DNA of 64,000 nucleotides, taken from assembly GCF_000002235.5 (NCBI RefSeq), contig NW_022145609.1, positions 11,513,328 through 11,577,327 on the forward strand, given 5' to 3'. Both the position numbers and the translations under genes were made by a program. The notes beneath the pieces are model-generated. The model was not told the origin of the DNA. It worked only from the letters and a program-made list of their open reading frames with translations, and did not search any database. Within the stretch, counting starts at the first letter, position 1, and the number at the start of each line of letters is the position of its first letter. Below are positions 46,685 to 60,200 of the stretch, piece after piece. Source of the DNA: Strongylocentrotus purpuratus (taxonomy: Eukaryota > Echinodermata > Echinoidea > Camarodonta > Strongylocentrotidae).

Positions 46685-48202
46685 GGATGATGATGGTGGT
46701 GGTGGTGATGATGATGATGATGATGAGGATGATGATGAGGATGATGATGAGGATGATGATGATGAGGTTGATGATGATGATGATGATGATGATGACGGTG
46801 GTGGTGGTGAGGAGAGGGATAGGCATATGGATCAAATCCTAGGGTAATTGATGATGATAATGATGATGCGCATTATGATGACGATAATGGTAATGATTAA
46901 TTGGATTTAGGAGGATACGAATGGAGATAAAGAAGGAACTTATTAAGACATTTATGAATAAAAAGAATGTTAATTATGATGACGACTAAATAATAATTAA
47001 TGGATGACGATGATGTTGTTGATGACGACGATAATGATGCTAACGATGATGATGCTGATAATGACGATGACGATCATCACTATGATGTTTACGATGGAAG
47101 TCTTCAATTAAATCCGTTTTTTTTTTGTTCTTTTTATCTCCCTTCAGCCGTTCCGGGGTCCCTCATCTTCATGACGATGGTGGTAACCAACCCTTATGCC
47201 GGACTCCTGGCCGACAAGTACGGTCATCGTCAAGTCATCTTCGTGGGTGGAGTCATTTCGTCGCTCGCAATCTTAGCAAGCTCTTTCGCGACAGATTTCA
47301 CCATGCTCACCATCACGTATGGTTTGGTGGGAGGTCAGTAAAACATGGGCTCTATTTTATAATAAAACACACCCATTTCTGTAAAAGAGAACTGAATTTT
47401 CCACAAAAAAAGCTATCAATTACAAGTGATAAACGGTCTTTCCATACATTCTTCAGTAGTCCAGGCGGCGCGGCACTAGTGTTTGTCAAGACATTAAAGA
47501 TAAACTCCAGTTCTGGTAAAAAAAAAGAAAATGAATTCTCACAGAATCAAACGAAACTTACACTGAATGTTCAAGATTACAAATAAATGACATGTGCCAA
47601 ACAATTTTGGAAGAAAATGTATACTGGCTGAGTAATGAGCATAGAAAGACGAGGAAATCAAGGTAGTACTAGCCCCGACACCATGTGTGTTGTCCCATAT
47701 ATAGCTTTCTGTGTACAGTGCTTGCTACTTTACCAAGACTCGGTCAAATTTATTATGATTTTGATGACTCCATAACCTTGCAGTGCACACCAATACTTAC
47801 ATGCTACATGATCAACTGTTTCTGATCCTTTCCACACATTTTCTTTCACAACGCAATCGCATTACCAGTACTAAAGTTTATCTTTAATCTACATCCAGGT
47901 TTTAAATAGGTCTAAATGGGCACCGGCAGGAAGGAATTCATTGAATTCTGTGATCACTGAGATCGGGGGTAATATTGGATCACCTTGAGCAACTTGGGTG
48001 GTGGATATGTCCAATATTAGTTTTAATATTGTTATCATCACCATTATGAATCCGCTATCCCTATCTCCCGCCGCCCTACGTACAACCATACCCCCAAGTG
48101 GTCGAGGGGTAAGGCCGGACAGTGCGCTGCCCATTTTCCATGTTTATGTCAATAGAACAATTGGATCGTAATGGGTCAGGCGCGTACGCAGGATTTTTTC
48201 AA

Positions 48203-48233
<31 letters not shown>

Positions 48234-51200
48234 AAGAGGACACTTTTTTTTTTTTTTGAAATTTGAAAATTTGACATTTTGCTCCCTTGGGGGGGGGGGG
48301 GGTGGTAAGAGGACACTTTTTTCTTTTTTTTTGAAATTTGAAAATTTGACATTTTGCTCCCTTGGGGGGGGGGGTAAGGTCACCTTTTTTAGGTCAGCCA
48401 TGGGAATATTTTTTTTTAATTATTATTATTATTAAAAAAAAAAAAAAAGAGAAAAAAAAAACCCAAAGGGTTTTTTTTAATTTTTTTTTATTAGGGGGGT
48501 TTATAAACATAAAAATACTAAAGGGGGGATTAACCCCCCAAACACCCTCCCCCCCCCCCCCCTGCGTACGCGCCTGTAATGGGTGATATAGTACTTTAAC
48601 TACTTTTCCTAACTCCGTAATTGACATTTTAGTGTTTGTAATCCTTAATGGAAATCAAATTTGATATTAGGACCATTCGGATTATGTTTTGAGAGAAATA
48701 CGGATTATCATTTGTCCTTAAACCGGTTCGTACTTCCAAAAATATCGCTCCTATTTTCTTGTCTGTCACCGGCCCATGGACAAGACAATAACGTCATGAT
48801 AATCCTACACAAAGCCCAAACACGTATATCAAGTGCAACCATTGCATGCCTCTCAATGTTTAATCAAACTTTTATGGTTTTATAATGACTATTGATCGTC
48901 ATTATACATTATGTGTATAAATACTTGATGACAATGTCAATACTATAAGTGGAATCTGAGCCCGGATTCGTCATCATGATAACACGTGTGAAGTAAACCA
49001 AACGGTGCCCTTTCGAACTTCTCGACGACTGTTGCCTTTTTTTTTTATTGGAAGAAGTCTGTATTTCATCCTCTGCGAGCGTGAACATGAACTTCCTTTA
49101 ATGCGACAGGTAAACGAAAGAATGTTTGTCTCGGATGTCACCTTTGCACTGACCGAATCCCTCATTTCGAAACCTAACGCTGTATTTTAAACATAACTAA
49201 AGCCCGATCCCTCATTAATATCTTCGACGAAATAACCCAGTAAACAAGGATCGTTTGATCACCGTCATTAAAGCCGATACTAACAACTAGATAATTTGTG
49301 CAAGTTTATGGACTGGTAAATAGCATTGAAATCGTTAAGCCCTCTTTCACATAACCAACCAATATTTTTGATTGATTGATCACCGAATTTCCTGACATAG
49401 TCGCTGCAGGTAATTAGGTCTCTGATGAGTAAGACGACCCGTCCCTTATAGGTAGGACAATTATTTATGTCCCGCGATATTTAAAGAGCACGATATGAAA
49501 ACTCATCGTGAACGGTACAACACCTGCACACCCATATCAGTTACATATTATGAGCGATGAGGATCATCGCATGCCCTTTAAATGACTCTATTAGCGTAGG
49601 AAATAACGCAATCAGAAACCAGAATGACGCACCATGTACATCGGGCTTTACATGAGCATGTGGGCGTCAGTTATAGCATACGTCTCGCTTTCTCGATTCG
49701 AGATGTAATACAGAAGTAGTAATGTTAAACCTTAAACTAAGGCGAGCTATACTGAATCGGATTCATGAAAGTTTCATGCCGCTAAATACTTGAATTGAAT
49801 GGTTGAATTTGATTTCCAATGAAGCGAAAAAACAGTTTGCAATTTAGAAAATGTTCTGGTGTGCACTCTAAGGCTGTATTGATATAATTATCCAATTGCT
49901 TATTATGTCGCCCGGGACACCATTACAAGCAGCTGCCCGCAGATAAAGCACCAGTGCTTACAGTACACAGTTAACGTCCTTGACCGGTCTAATTATTATC
50001 CCTGATGATGTCGTATGTCCAAGCATTGCAGCACGTTTCATTTTTTATCTGATTATATTTTGCTCGATTGCTGTAAGAGAAAAATTGTTGACCTTTTACT
50101 CTTTTCACCGTGATTAGGCTACCGCCGTCTGCATGATGGCTACAGCATATTTGGGGGTAGTTTCTTTCAAGTGATGTGAAACCCCATCGTGGAATTCAGC
50201 TTCGAGATTCACGATGATTTATCTTCTTCAGTTATTAAAACAAAATGCAACAAAATAAAAACATATCTGTACCAATGGCTCATAAGAAGTTTAAAGATAA
50301 CATTTACAAATGTGCCAACAGGTTTACGTAACCTACCCCCCCCCCCCCGTTCCGATTGCAGCGGTTACATAAAATGGTGGAAGTTTTGGATGGTGCAAGA
50401 AATGTCAGATTTTGGATTATTTTTATATGCTCATTGCTTTATCCGTACAATTTTATGATACAATTCAGATAAAAGGAACATCCGTGCAATTAACTGACAT
50501 TAATGATAATTATTATCTAACTAATTCAAATCGAGCACTCCACTGCACCAAAGATAGGCCTACTGTCATTTGTGTCTCAGCATTATCATGTTTTCCGTCA
50601 CTTTCTTATTCCAGGCATTGGATTTGGACTGAGTCACATGCCTGCAATTGTGATGCTCAGCCGCTACTTCGACACCAAAATCGGCACGGCTACGGGACTG
50701 GCGATGTCTGGAACAGGACTCGGGACCATCTTCATGTCGATCGTCACTCAGTACCTGGTCGATGAGTTCGGCTGGCGTGGGACCATGATGATCTTGAGTG
50801 CCATCAACGCCCACCTATGCGTGGCCGCAGCGGTGATGCGTCCGGTCAAACTGGGTTTGCGACGCATGACCCCCGCAGAGGAGGATAAACTAAAAGCAAA
50901 GACCAAAGAAGTAAGAGGCATCACCTACAAAGAATTGCCACAGGAGGACCCTGCGGCAAAAGGCATTAGCATCACAGCTAACCCTGTACATGAACCTAAC
51001 GGAACAGAGGGCGCTGTTTTCAGGACTAACACATTGGTAGTTGGGGACAGAAACTCCAACTCACTAACTACAAAATATGTCAAGATGGATGTAAACCTTA
51101 AATACAATGGATCCACACAAAACGGAACATTCGAGACTATTGAAATAGTTCACAAGAAGGCAAAGGAGGCTGATGCAAATGGTAAAACATCGCCTTCTGC

Positions 51201-54200
51201 ATGTTGCAGGGTATGGTCCAACATTGTGTCGTTCCTGGACTCCGTGTACGGTTTTGTACTTTGGAAGAACCCTATGTACCTGTCTTTTCTGATGGGCATC
51301 AACCTATCATTCTTTGGGATGACTGTAGTTTCTGCTCATGTGGTAAGATCGTAGCTTAAGAAAACTTCCCGCTTTGGCAAAAAATATAATCGTTACATTA
51401 TTGGTCATTTACGTTAGGGTTAGATAATGTCAAGTTACGTTAGGGTTAGATAATGTCAAGTTACGTTAGGGTTAGATAATGTCAAGTTACGTTATCAAGG
51501 CGACTCGAGACAAACTGGAGATTGGCTACTGAAGACCTTTCTAACTAGGTTCTACAACACACATTTCTTTATAGAGGAAGACAATAATTAATGGTGACCA
51601 CAACAGGCAAATGACCTGTATAGAGATGTGGACACTTTTCTTTCGTATATCGTTTAGAAATTTAAGTGGCAAATCAATATTAGAGAACTACGCAAGGGCT
51701 CATCTGACTCTAGATGGAGTGGCTACTGACTGGCTTACTGCAGTTTTATGCATTTAAACATAATTCAGTGCCCTTTCCATCCAAATATATTTTGTCTTTG
51801 TACATCGTCTCTTTCAATTTTTGTTTATATATTTTTTTATTAACAGTGGTACACATCAGTTTGTAAGGTTACACCATGTAATTATGTCAAAGGAATAAGA
51901 GCCCTGAAAAGGGCTGATGTACTCTTTTGTTCTCGACGTTTCGATCAGTACTATAATATGCTCTGGCCGTTTTCCAGAAAAACCTACAATTTTGTTCATT
52001 TTCTTGTGTCTGTGTGATGTACAGGCGAAGCGGGCCCTTGAGTATGGTATAAAAGACATGTACAGCACATTGCTGGTGGCAGTGTTAGGTCTAAGTCAAG
52101 CAGTGGGTCGTATCGTGTCCGGTCCTCTGGTAGACCGATGTCGCCTTAACCCTCTCCGTCTCTACCAGTCCATGGCTGCCTTATGCGGGGTCTCCATCAT
52201 CTTTAGTATCTACCTCAAATCATTCTCAGGTAGGTTTTTCATCAACACCTTCACCATCATAATCATAATATTAAAGCCCCTCTGCAAACAATGCCTAATC
52301 GGTCCCTGTTGGTCCCCCATGATCCCCTTTTTCTTATGTTAATTGAAGGCTGATTTGATGAGATCACTACCTGCAGGGAGGTCTAATCCCCCAGGCCAAA
52401 TTAGTGTAGACAGGATTTAATAGTTTTAATTCTGTTCTTAGACTTGTATTATAGTATAGTATTAATGACTGCTTTGAGAGAAATAGTTGTTTTTATACGC
52501 TCAAGGGAAGGTTAGAATTGTGCTATTACCCGAGGCGTGCCGAGGGGAATAGCCCAATGGTAACCTTCCCGAGAGCGTATAAAAACAACTATTTCTCGAA
52601 TATTAAAGCAGTCATTAATACTTTTATATGCCGAAAAAAAATAGACTAAAAAATAAAAAATAAAAAATACCTTTTTTTTTGGTCCAAGATGAGATTCGAA
52701 CTCTTGCGTACAAAAGGTGATGTATCTAAAGTCAGCGCCTCAGACCTCTCGGCCATCGCGCGTTATTAACATGCTTGGCAGTTTTGTACTATATATACAT
52801 TAAAATGGATTGAAACCGGCTTTGCGTGTGATGAATGCTTCGCAAAAGCTCCATATACGGACTCTTATTTTACTTTTGCAATGCATATTTGCACGAACTT
52901 AGATCAAGATCTATCGGCAGATGTTGTTTTTTTTTTTGGAAGTTTATTTTCGTCTTCATGTCAACAATGCAAGATAAAATTGTCGGTAAGATCGATCGAG
53001 ATTCAATTGTATTGAAATTACCGACCAATTATTCGCACACATACGGTATCCTCCATCGCTCAAACCATTTTTTAACATGTAAACCTATGGGGTAACCATG
53101 GAGACTGACCTATTTTTTTAATAACCATGGTTATTAAAAATATTAAATGTTTTAAGCATGGTTACCGGGAATTTTACAGGAACAGTTGAAGTTTATGAAT
53201 GCAATTTCGACCAATCAGATGGCTGGATTACTTAAGTGAGGTATATAATAGCGGATATAATATAATGATATAACGTCTCTGATCGAGGGCTTCCAAAAGG
53301 ACTTTCTATAACCCAGGCTCTAGCTCAGGCTACCATAGGGCTCAGTGCATTCAAGGAATAAATCCTACTTACTTCACCTGGGTTGAGTGTGGCAAATGTA
53401 GCTCAATGTCTTATTAAATGAGGTTAGTACTCCGGCAGGAATTCGAACTCTGTTTCCTGCATGTGGTCCAGGGTCTGAGACTTATCTATCAGACAATCCT
53501 GCGCCCACTACACCATGGACCCGTTTCACTGAGCCTTTTTTCAATGACAATGACAAAAACCAGTGATAAATCTGCTGATAACCAATTAGAAGCAAGGATT
53601 TCAGTAGCTTATAACAAAAACTCTCATTTGTCACTGATGACAAGTTTTGTGAAACGTCCCCCTGAGCTGGTTAGGCCGAAGATGGTGACATGTTCTCGAG
53701 GGATATATATTCATTAGTCCGTGCGATTGGTGTAACTCATTGCATGGTTTGTATTATTTGGGGTAACTTATTACATCTTTAGCAAAAGCATTGAAAGAAC
53801 AGTGAACACGATTTTTAATTTTTAATACGTGTAGCTATAGCCAAACCCTGGTAACATTTAAAGCTAAACTTAAACAAAATAGATAAGTCTTTCCACACGC
53901 AATACGCTTTTGTCATCACAAAGTTAGCGTGGATGTGTCTGAAATCAACACATGGCCATAGCAATAGCCTTGTCCGAAACATTACAATCAGTATTACGTA
54001 AACCGAACAATTTATCACCTGATAGCTATAAATGATTATTTGAATTCGTCAGAAGCTAGCTGGATAAGAGTTATATAATAAAGGAGATAGTGACCTGTTA
54101 CAAATAAAGTTATGTAGAATAAATATTATGATGATGTGATTATGGGAAATAGATGGAATGAAATGAATTTGCATGGCCCCTCTCTTCTCTAATTATCCCC

Positions 54201-57200
54201 TCCCATCTCAACTCGGCATAACAGTGAACTTTAATAAGATTTGCTTCATCACCGATAGTTGTAACTATAACGCAGTCCTAGTACCGGTATAATTCAGGTC
54301 AGTGTCAGACCGTTTTCAACGAACTTTATCTCTTAACCTGAAAACCCGATAAAACCTCTCTCTTACTATAAAAAAGTACTTTGTCATATAAAATAAGTTG
54401 ACCTTATTTAAAATATCCCGGCAAAATTGAAAAATCAAAGCTTGCCAATTATTGATTTTTGTTTTGAAACAAGAATGTGCAATATTTTATTAACAGTTTT
54501 ATAGGTCTCCCCAAAACGGTGTTGACAAAATAGCAATCATCCCCAACAAAAGTTTATATGGCTATAAAAGAAGTGAAACTGTATAATCCCAACATTTTTC
54601 TATAGATCAGGCTTTAAACAAGTATAACCTCTATTTGACAGAAAACAGAGAGTATTAGATCAATATTCTGAATCGTAAACTCTTGTTTTTGTCACGTGCA
54701 TTGTACTGTGAGAAGTTAATTGTATCAATAGAATTTGTCGTTTCTGTTATTAAAGCCTATTTCCTGCACCTGTGTTTAAAGTCTAGTGTGACCGATATAT
54801 CGATACATCTAATACAGGTTATCCTGTTTGATATGTAACTTACGGACTGGAATTTAACTTTTCCCACCAGATTACCAGAACAAAATAAATATTGGATTTG
54901 TTTTGGGGGATCAAGTGGGCTTGACGACTTCAGGCCTAGTCCTTGTCCGTCTGTTGGAATTTTTCGCAACATTGTTAAGTTGCCCTTCAAATTTCTACAT
55001 TTCTGAGGGCTTACAAAAGTCGGTAGTAAAGGGAATACAATGATAGACCTATAATCGACTGAAACAGAGATGAGATACTACCATTATAAGAAATCGACTA
55101 TAAAAGGGGACAAGGCGAGGACAAGGCGGAAAATGTAGAAAATCAAATCTATGACATAATTATACCCCAAAAATATGCCCTTGAGGAATGAGAGTAAGTG
55201 GATTCGGTCCAAGAATTATAATAATTTATTTAAACTCGACAATCTTAGATCTAAAATCTCGTTTAACGAAAACAAACTTGAGACGTATCAGACGAACTTC
55301 CTTCGTTAACCCAGATTTCGAACAAAAGCCCCGGCACACCCAGTATCGGGCGTGGATTTAAGTAGAATACGTACTAAAGAGCATATTTACTCATTATAAT
55401 ACAAACCACAACGAAACACATAGGCCTACTCTATAGACTACACTATAGACTACACTGGGGATTCGTAGCCACAGACTAAGCCATACCAACAAAACAAAGG
55501 CCAACACCTGGGTAAAGAGTTGCAAATGTAGGTTAATATCCAGTGTTTGGACGTTCGGGCTGTGTGGGGGCTCGAACCCAGGACCTTTACATTCAGTTCC
55601 CATTTCATCTCAATCTCAATACCTCTTCTTTATTTGTTTCATGTAACGGCATGTTGTGAACAGATCTGAGTCTTATTAAAATTGGAGCACATAAAGGGCC
55701 TTTTAAAAAAGGATTGACAAAATAGAAGAGGGAAACGGAAGAACATTGCCCTCTTTTTTAATTTTCCTCCTCTCTAAGCGTGTGAAAGTGATTGAGGCTA
55801 AGGTTAAGTACACTTACACGTGGAATGAGAGTGAACTTGTAAACTGGACATGGAAGCTCTGTTCGAAAATAACACAACACGATTCATGTGCCAACATCCA
55901 CATTATGGCCGTCGAGCTATATTACCAGACCGCCGAATATTGGTTATTGAAAAATCTCGAGGGGGTGGGGCTGGAGAGGCTGCAGCCCCTCCCCCCGCAT
56001 CATACACCGATATGTTAAAGTCATACACTAACTTCGACATTACGAGCGTCCATACATATTCCCGAATATTGGTTATAGTTAAGTTATCGGGGTAGGGGGG
56101 GGGGGGTCTATTTCATCATTTATTAATATGACCTTGACATGATAGTGACATGAATTTTAAAAAAAAGCAAAACAAAGGAAAACAGAGTAAAACAATGCAC
56201 AAAAGCACTAAATATGATAAATGTGTCGGTTGTGAGCTGTCGCATCTGCATGCTTTGGCCAATCCTATTGGCAAACCGTGGTTTAGTGTGATGACCCTAC
56301 ACGCTTATTTATTTAGCTTGTTTACACTTTCATACGAAATACGAGATATTCGGGAAAATAGGCGAGATATTGTTTCCCTCACTATCTCGAGATTGCAAAA
56401 TATCCAGCTATTTGAACTATCCCGATCGAAACTATCCAGCTATGGGTTGATCGGCTGACTTCCTGCCATTCTTCCAGATTTTACAGACAAGATTATACTT
56501 TATTTTTTATTCTACTCAAATTCTACTATGCCTGTTGTGATTGCATTCTAATGGCAGTTAAAAGGCATATAGGGAAATCCTGTATTACACGTACCGGACG
56601 TTGATGGCTGAAGCAGGGTCTGGTTACTATAAAACCAGAGAGTTGAGAGAATCTCACGATTTACTATTGAGAGCGATTTTCACGGCAAGAAAACTTTCGT
56701 GAATTGCAAAAAAATGATTCCGTTATGTCGCGACATGAAAAATGTTTGCTGCGCGCGAAAAATTCTGGCTTTAAACTTATATATAACGAGAGTTTTTTTT
56801 ATTCTGGTTCAAGCTTCATTAATTTTGAGGGTAGGCCTAGTGGTTGCATTGTCTTTGGGTTAGGAGTTTTAGGGACGTTAACAAAAGTAATTTTTGATTA
56901 TTAATATAAATATGCAATGTGTTCACACTACATTGTTGATTCTGACTAGATCTGACATTGTCTTTGGGCTCTACTTTTACAAAGATGAAACAGGTAGATT
57001 TCATAGGCGTAGTGTTGAGTTCAGGATTGAATTAGGAATTTGACTACTGTCACACGTTTACCACAGAGCAGAGCTCTTCGCACCACGTGCCGTCTGATCA
57101 ATATTTGAGGGGCGGTGTTCGTGTCATCATTAAACTATATTTTGTCACATATGAATAAGTTCAAGGCACTTTAAATCATATGTAGAGATCAAGCTTTGTA

Positions 57201-60200
57201 AAAAAAATCACCAGAAAAAAAAAGCTAAATAAAATTTACACGTATATTTTGCTTGAATTTTTTTCTTTTTATTGTAATTTTTGTTTATAAATCATCTTGA
57301 ATCCCCCTTTCAAATCATGTGTGGGTTTTGATTTCATGCAAAAATGTATGTAAATATGTATGACAGACATGAGCGATATAGAACCTCAACTATTGTGACT
57401 ATTATGATATTGATAATTATCAGCATTTTATTTATCATTATTGTTAATATTATTATTATTAGTAGTAGAAGTAGTATTATATGGTCATCATCATCACAAT
57501 TACTGTTATTATTATCATCATCATCATCATCATTATTATTTTGTTACTAATATATTTAATGTACAATGTAGAATATAAATACTAATGTTAAGCCCTACAC
57601 GTATATTTTATCATAGCATATTAGTGTTTTGCTATACGTTGCATTAAATGAAAGCACAGAATGATCTAGAGTAGCTTCGTAATTATCGCGGGTATTGACA
57701 CGAGATTTAGAATTTGATCCCAATTCGAAAACACATGATCTACCACGCTGATCTATATTTATGATACACAGATAAAAGTGTCTGCACTTTCCTTGATTTT
57801 TGCCCGATTATTGCCCTTTGATTTTCCAAAGATAAATGGAATATTCATTTGTCCTAATGGAGTGCAAATTTGCCCTTTATCCCGATCATTAAGTTCGCGG
57901 TCCAATTAAATTGTCAATCAGTCTGATAAATGGGCCACTGCTTTAGTTTGTTGAGGTGACAACGAGAGCAAAGAGTATGTTTATGAATAATTAGTTCTGA
58001 GTCTGGTGCAAGAGTCGCCCTGAATTCAAGCAACCCATTTGGTCACATATTGTTGATGTTGTTTTTTCTTCTTGTGTTTCCTGATCCAAATGTTTTTATT
58101 GATGTTCCCGCCTCTTTCTTCTTTCTCCTCCTCTTCTTTTTCCTCTTCCTCTCCTTCTTCTACTTCTTCTACCCCTTCTTCTTATACTTCTTATACTTTT
58201 TCTTCTACTTCTTCTCTTTCTTCTTCTTTTTCTTCTTCTTCTTCTTCTTTTTCTTCTTCGTTCTTCCTCTTGCTTTTTCTCCACTATAATTAAATAGTGA
58301 AACACGCTATAGTTTCTTTCTTAAGAGTGAAAGCTAGGATTGGCAGTCAATTGAATCTAATGCACGCATGGAGGAGACAAAAATAACAAATTTCGTGAAG
58401 AAGATAAAGTGAAGTGAAAAAGAAAGAAAATTAAAATGAAATTTACAAGGAAAATGTAATGGGGAACAAGAGTAAGTGGCAAAGAATATGTTATAGTATT
58501 CATTTATGATCAATGTTGAAGTAAGAGCGTAAACGCTATGTACAGTACTGGTGTAGGATGGAAGACCGAGGAAAATGAAAGAATAAAAATCGTGAAGAAG
58601 GAATCGGCAAAATTAATAACAAGTACATCGAATGGTACCAGGCAGCACACATGGTATTGTTTAAATGCAAACACGTTATCCTTTGAAGACAAGGGAAAAA
58701 TCTATTTGAATTAATAATCAAATTCAAATAAAACCTTTGGATCACACTGTCGCCGTGAGCTTACAAATGACTCGATGGTTACTCAGCGATTGGGTGAATA
58801 GAAGGTCATGCAACTATTGGTGTGTGTCAGCGGCAACCAATTCAATTCAATTCAATTCAATTTATTTCTCAACAAATGTCGAACATAGGAAAATACATAA
58901 AATAGAATACATACATACAATACAATAATAGAACATGTACAGCATATATATGGAGCAATGTATGTTTTAAAAAGAAACAAAAATCAGAAAATGTGGAAGG
59001 GGTAGTCAAAAATCAAAATCTAAAACGATTTGTCGAGGACAACCTCTAATAAAGTTGAAATGTTTTTGTTTAACCTCTTAGTGACATGTTATATAATGTT
59101 GACATTGGGTGTTTTATGTGTCTAGGCTTAACAGTTTTATTTATAATAAATTTGGCGTGAAAAGAACTCTCTGATATCTTTTCTCACAAAAAAACTTTGA
59201 AAAGTATGTGCGTGCGTGCGTGTGCATGGGTGTGTGTGTGCGTGTTTGTGTGTGTGTGTGTGGGATCGGTGGGTGCGTGTGCGCGCGTGTGTGATGATGG
59301 TTATGTGTGTGAGTGTGTGTGGGTGTGGGTGTTATCTGCTACGTATGTTTTAAGCCCGTTCCGTTCTTTTTGCAATAGACGGTGACATAGGTTACGGAGG
59401 TTATGGACGGAGTATGATATTTTGTTGGAATATTTTTGCGTACCGACCATTATAAGAGAGTTTCTTAAATCTAGCTTGTATTCATGGGCATATTTGGGCA
59501 AGTGGGTAATATTCCTTAGGTGTTGTGTAGAGGTGAATGACTTTCAATGCGGCCATCGCGTAGTAAACCTAATTTAAAAATCCGACTGAAGCACAAAATC
59601 TCCGTATTTCGATGTTTCAAGGCAAATAATATTAATCAACTACGTTTTTTATCATCGTGATGTGCGTGGGGAAGCTTTCAGCTAATGACAAAAATATATT
59701 TATAGACCGAGATTATACCATAATGCACATGATTCTGTTGCTGTAAGGGTATCGTCATTGAGGCCTGTGGATTGGAAAGTTCCTCCCCCTCCCCCCCCCA
59801 AAAAAAAAAAACTATATATATATATATATATATGAGTGAGCAAATGAATAAATGAATAAAATGATTAGTTGATAAATTCATAAGTTACTTAATAAACTAA
59901 TTAATTAAAAGATGAATGCATCAATCAATAAATCATTAAGGAAGTAAGTAAATGAATAAATAATTGAATAATATAATGGATAAATAAATGAACAATTAGA
60001 TGAAAACATAAATTAATGAATAAATAATCATATCCTTTAAATGCTCCTCAAGTGAATCTTGTTATTGGTTATTCCTTTTTTATTAATTTATATTTCCATC
60101 CATTTATCTATTCATTTACTTATTGATTCATTCATGTATTTATTTCTTTACTTATTTATTCATACTAATTTACTTGAGTACTTACTTATACTTAGCTACT

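Larger units (their letters stand above)
39284..47147. other. Transporter intron 1, residual sequence
   Basis: 7.9 kb. Assigned contents are the transposons at 40488, 41507, 42068-42345, 43360 and 46238 and the microsatellites at 45370, 46565 and 46848. A G/C-rich homopolymer block also lies at 41725-41900. I recognise nothing coding in the rest. Confidence 0.6.
47334..50614. other. Transporter intron 2
   Basis: 3.3 kb containing the MITEs at 47484 and 48177. From 48600 to 50600 I see no repeat or coding sequence that I can name. Confidence 0.55.

Noticed and set aside
46476-46842. Poly-Met and poly-Ile frames of about 118 residues on both strands
   Set aside because: Artefacts of the GAT microsatellite.
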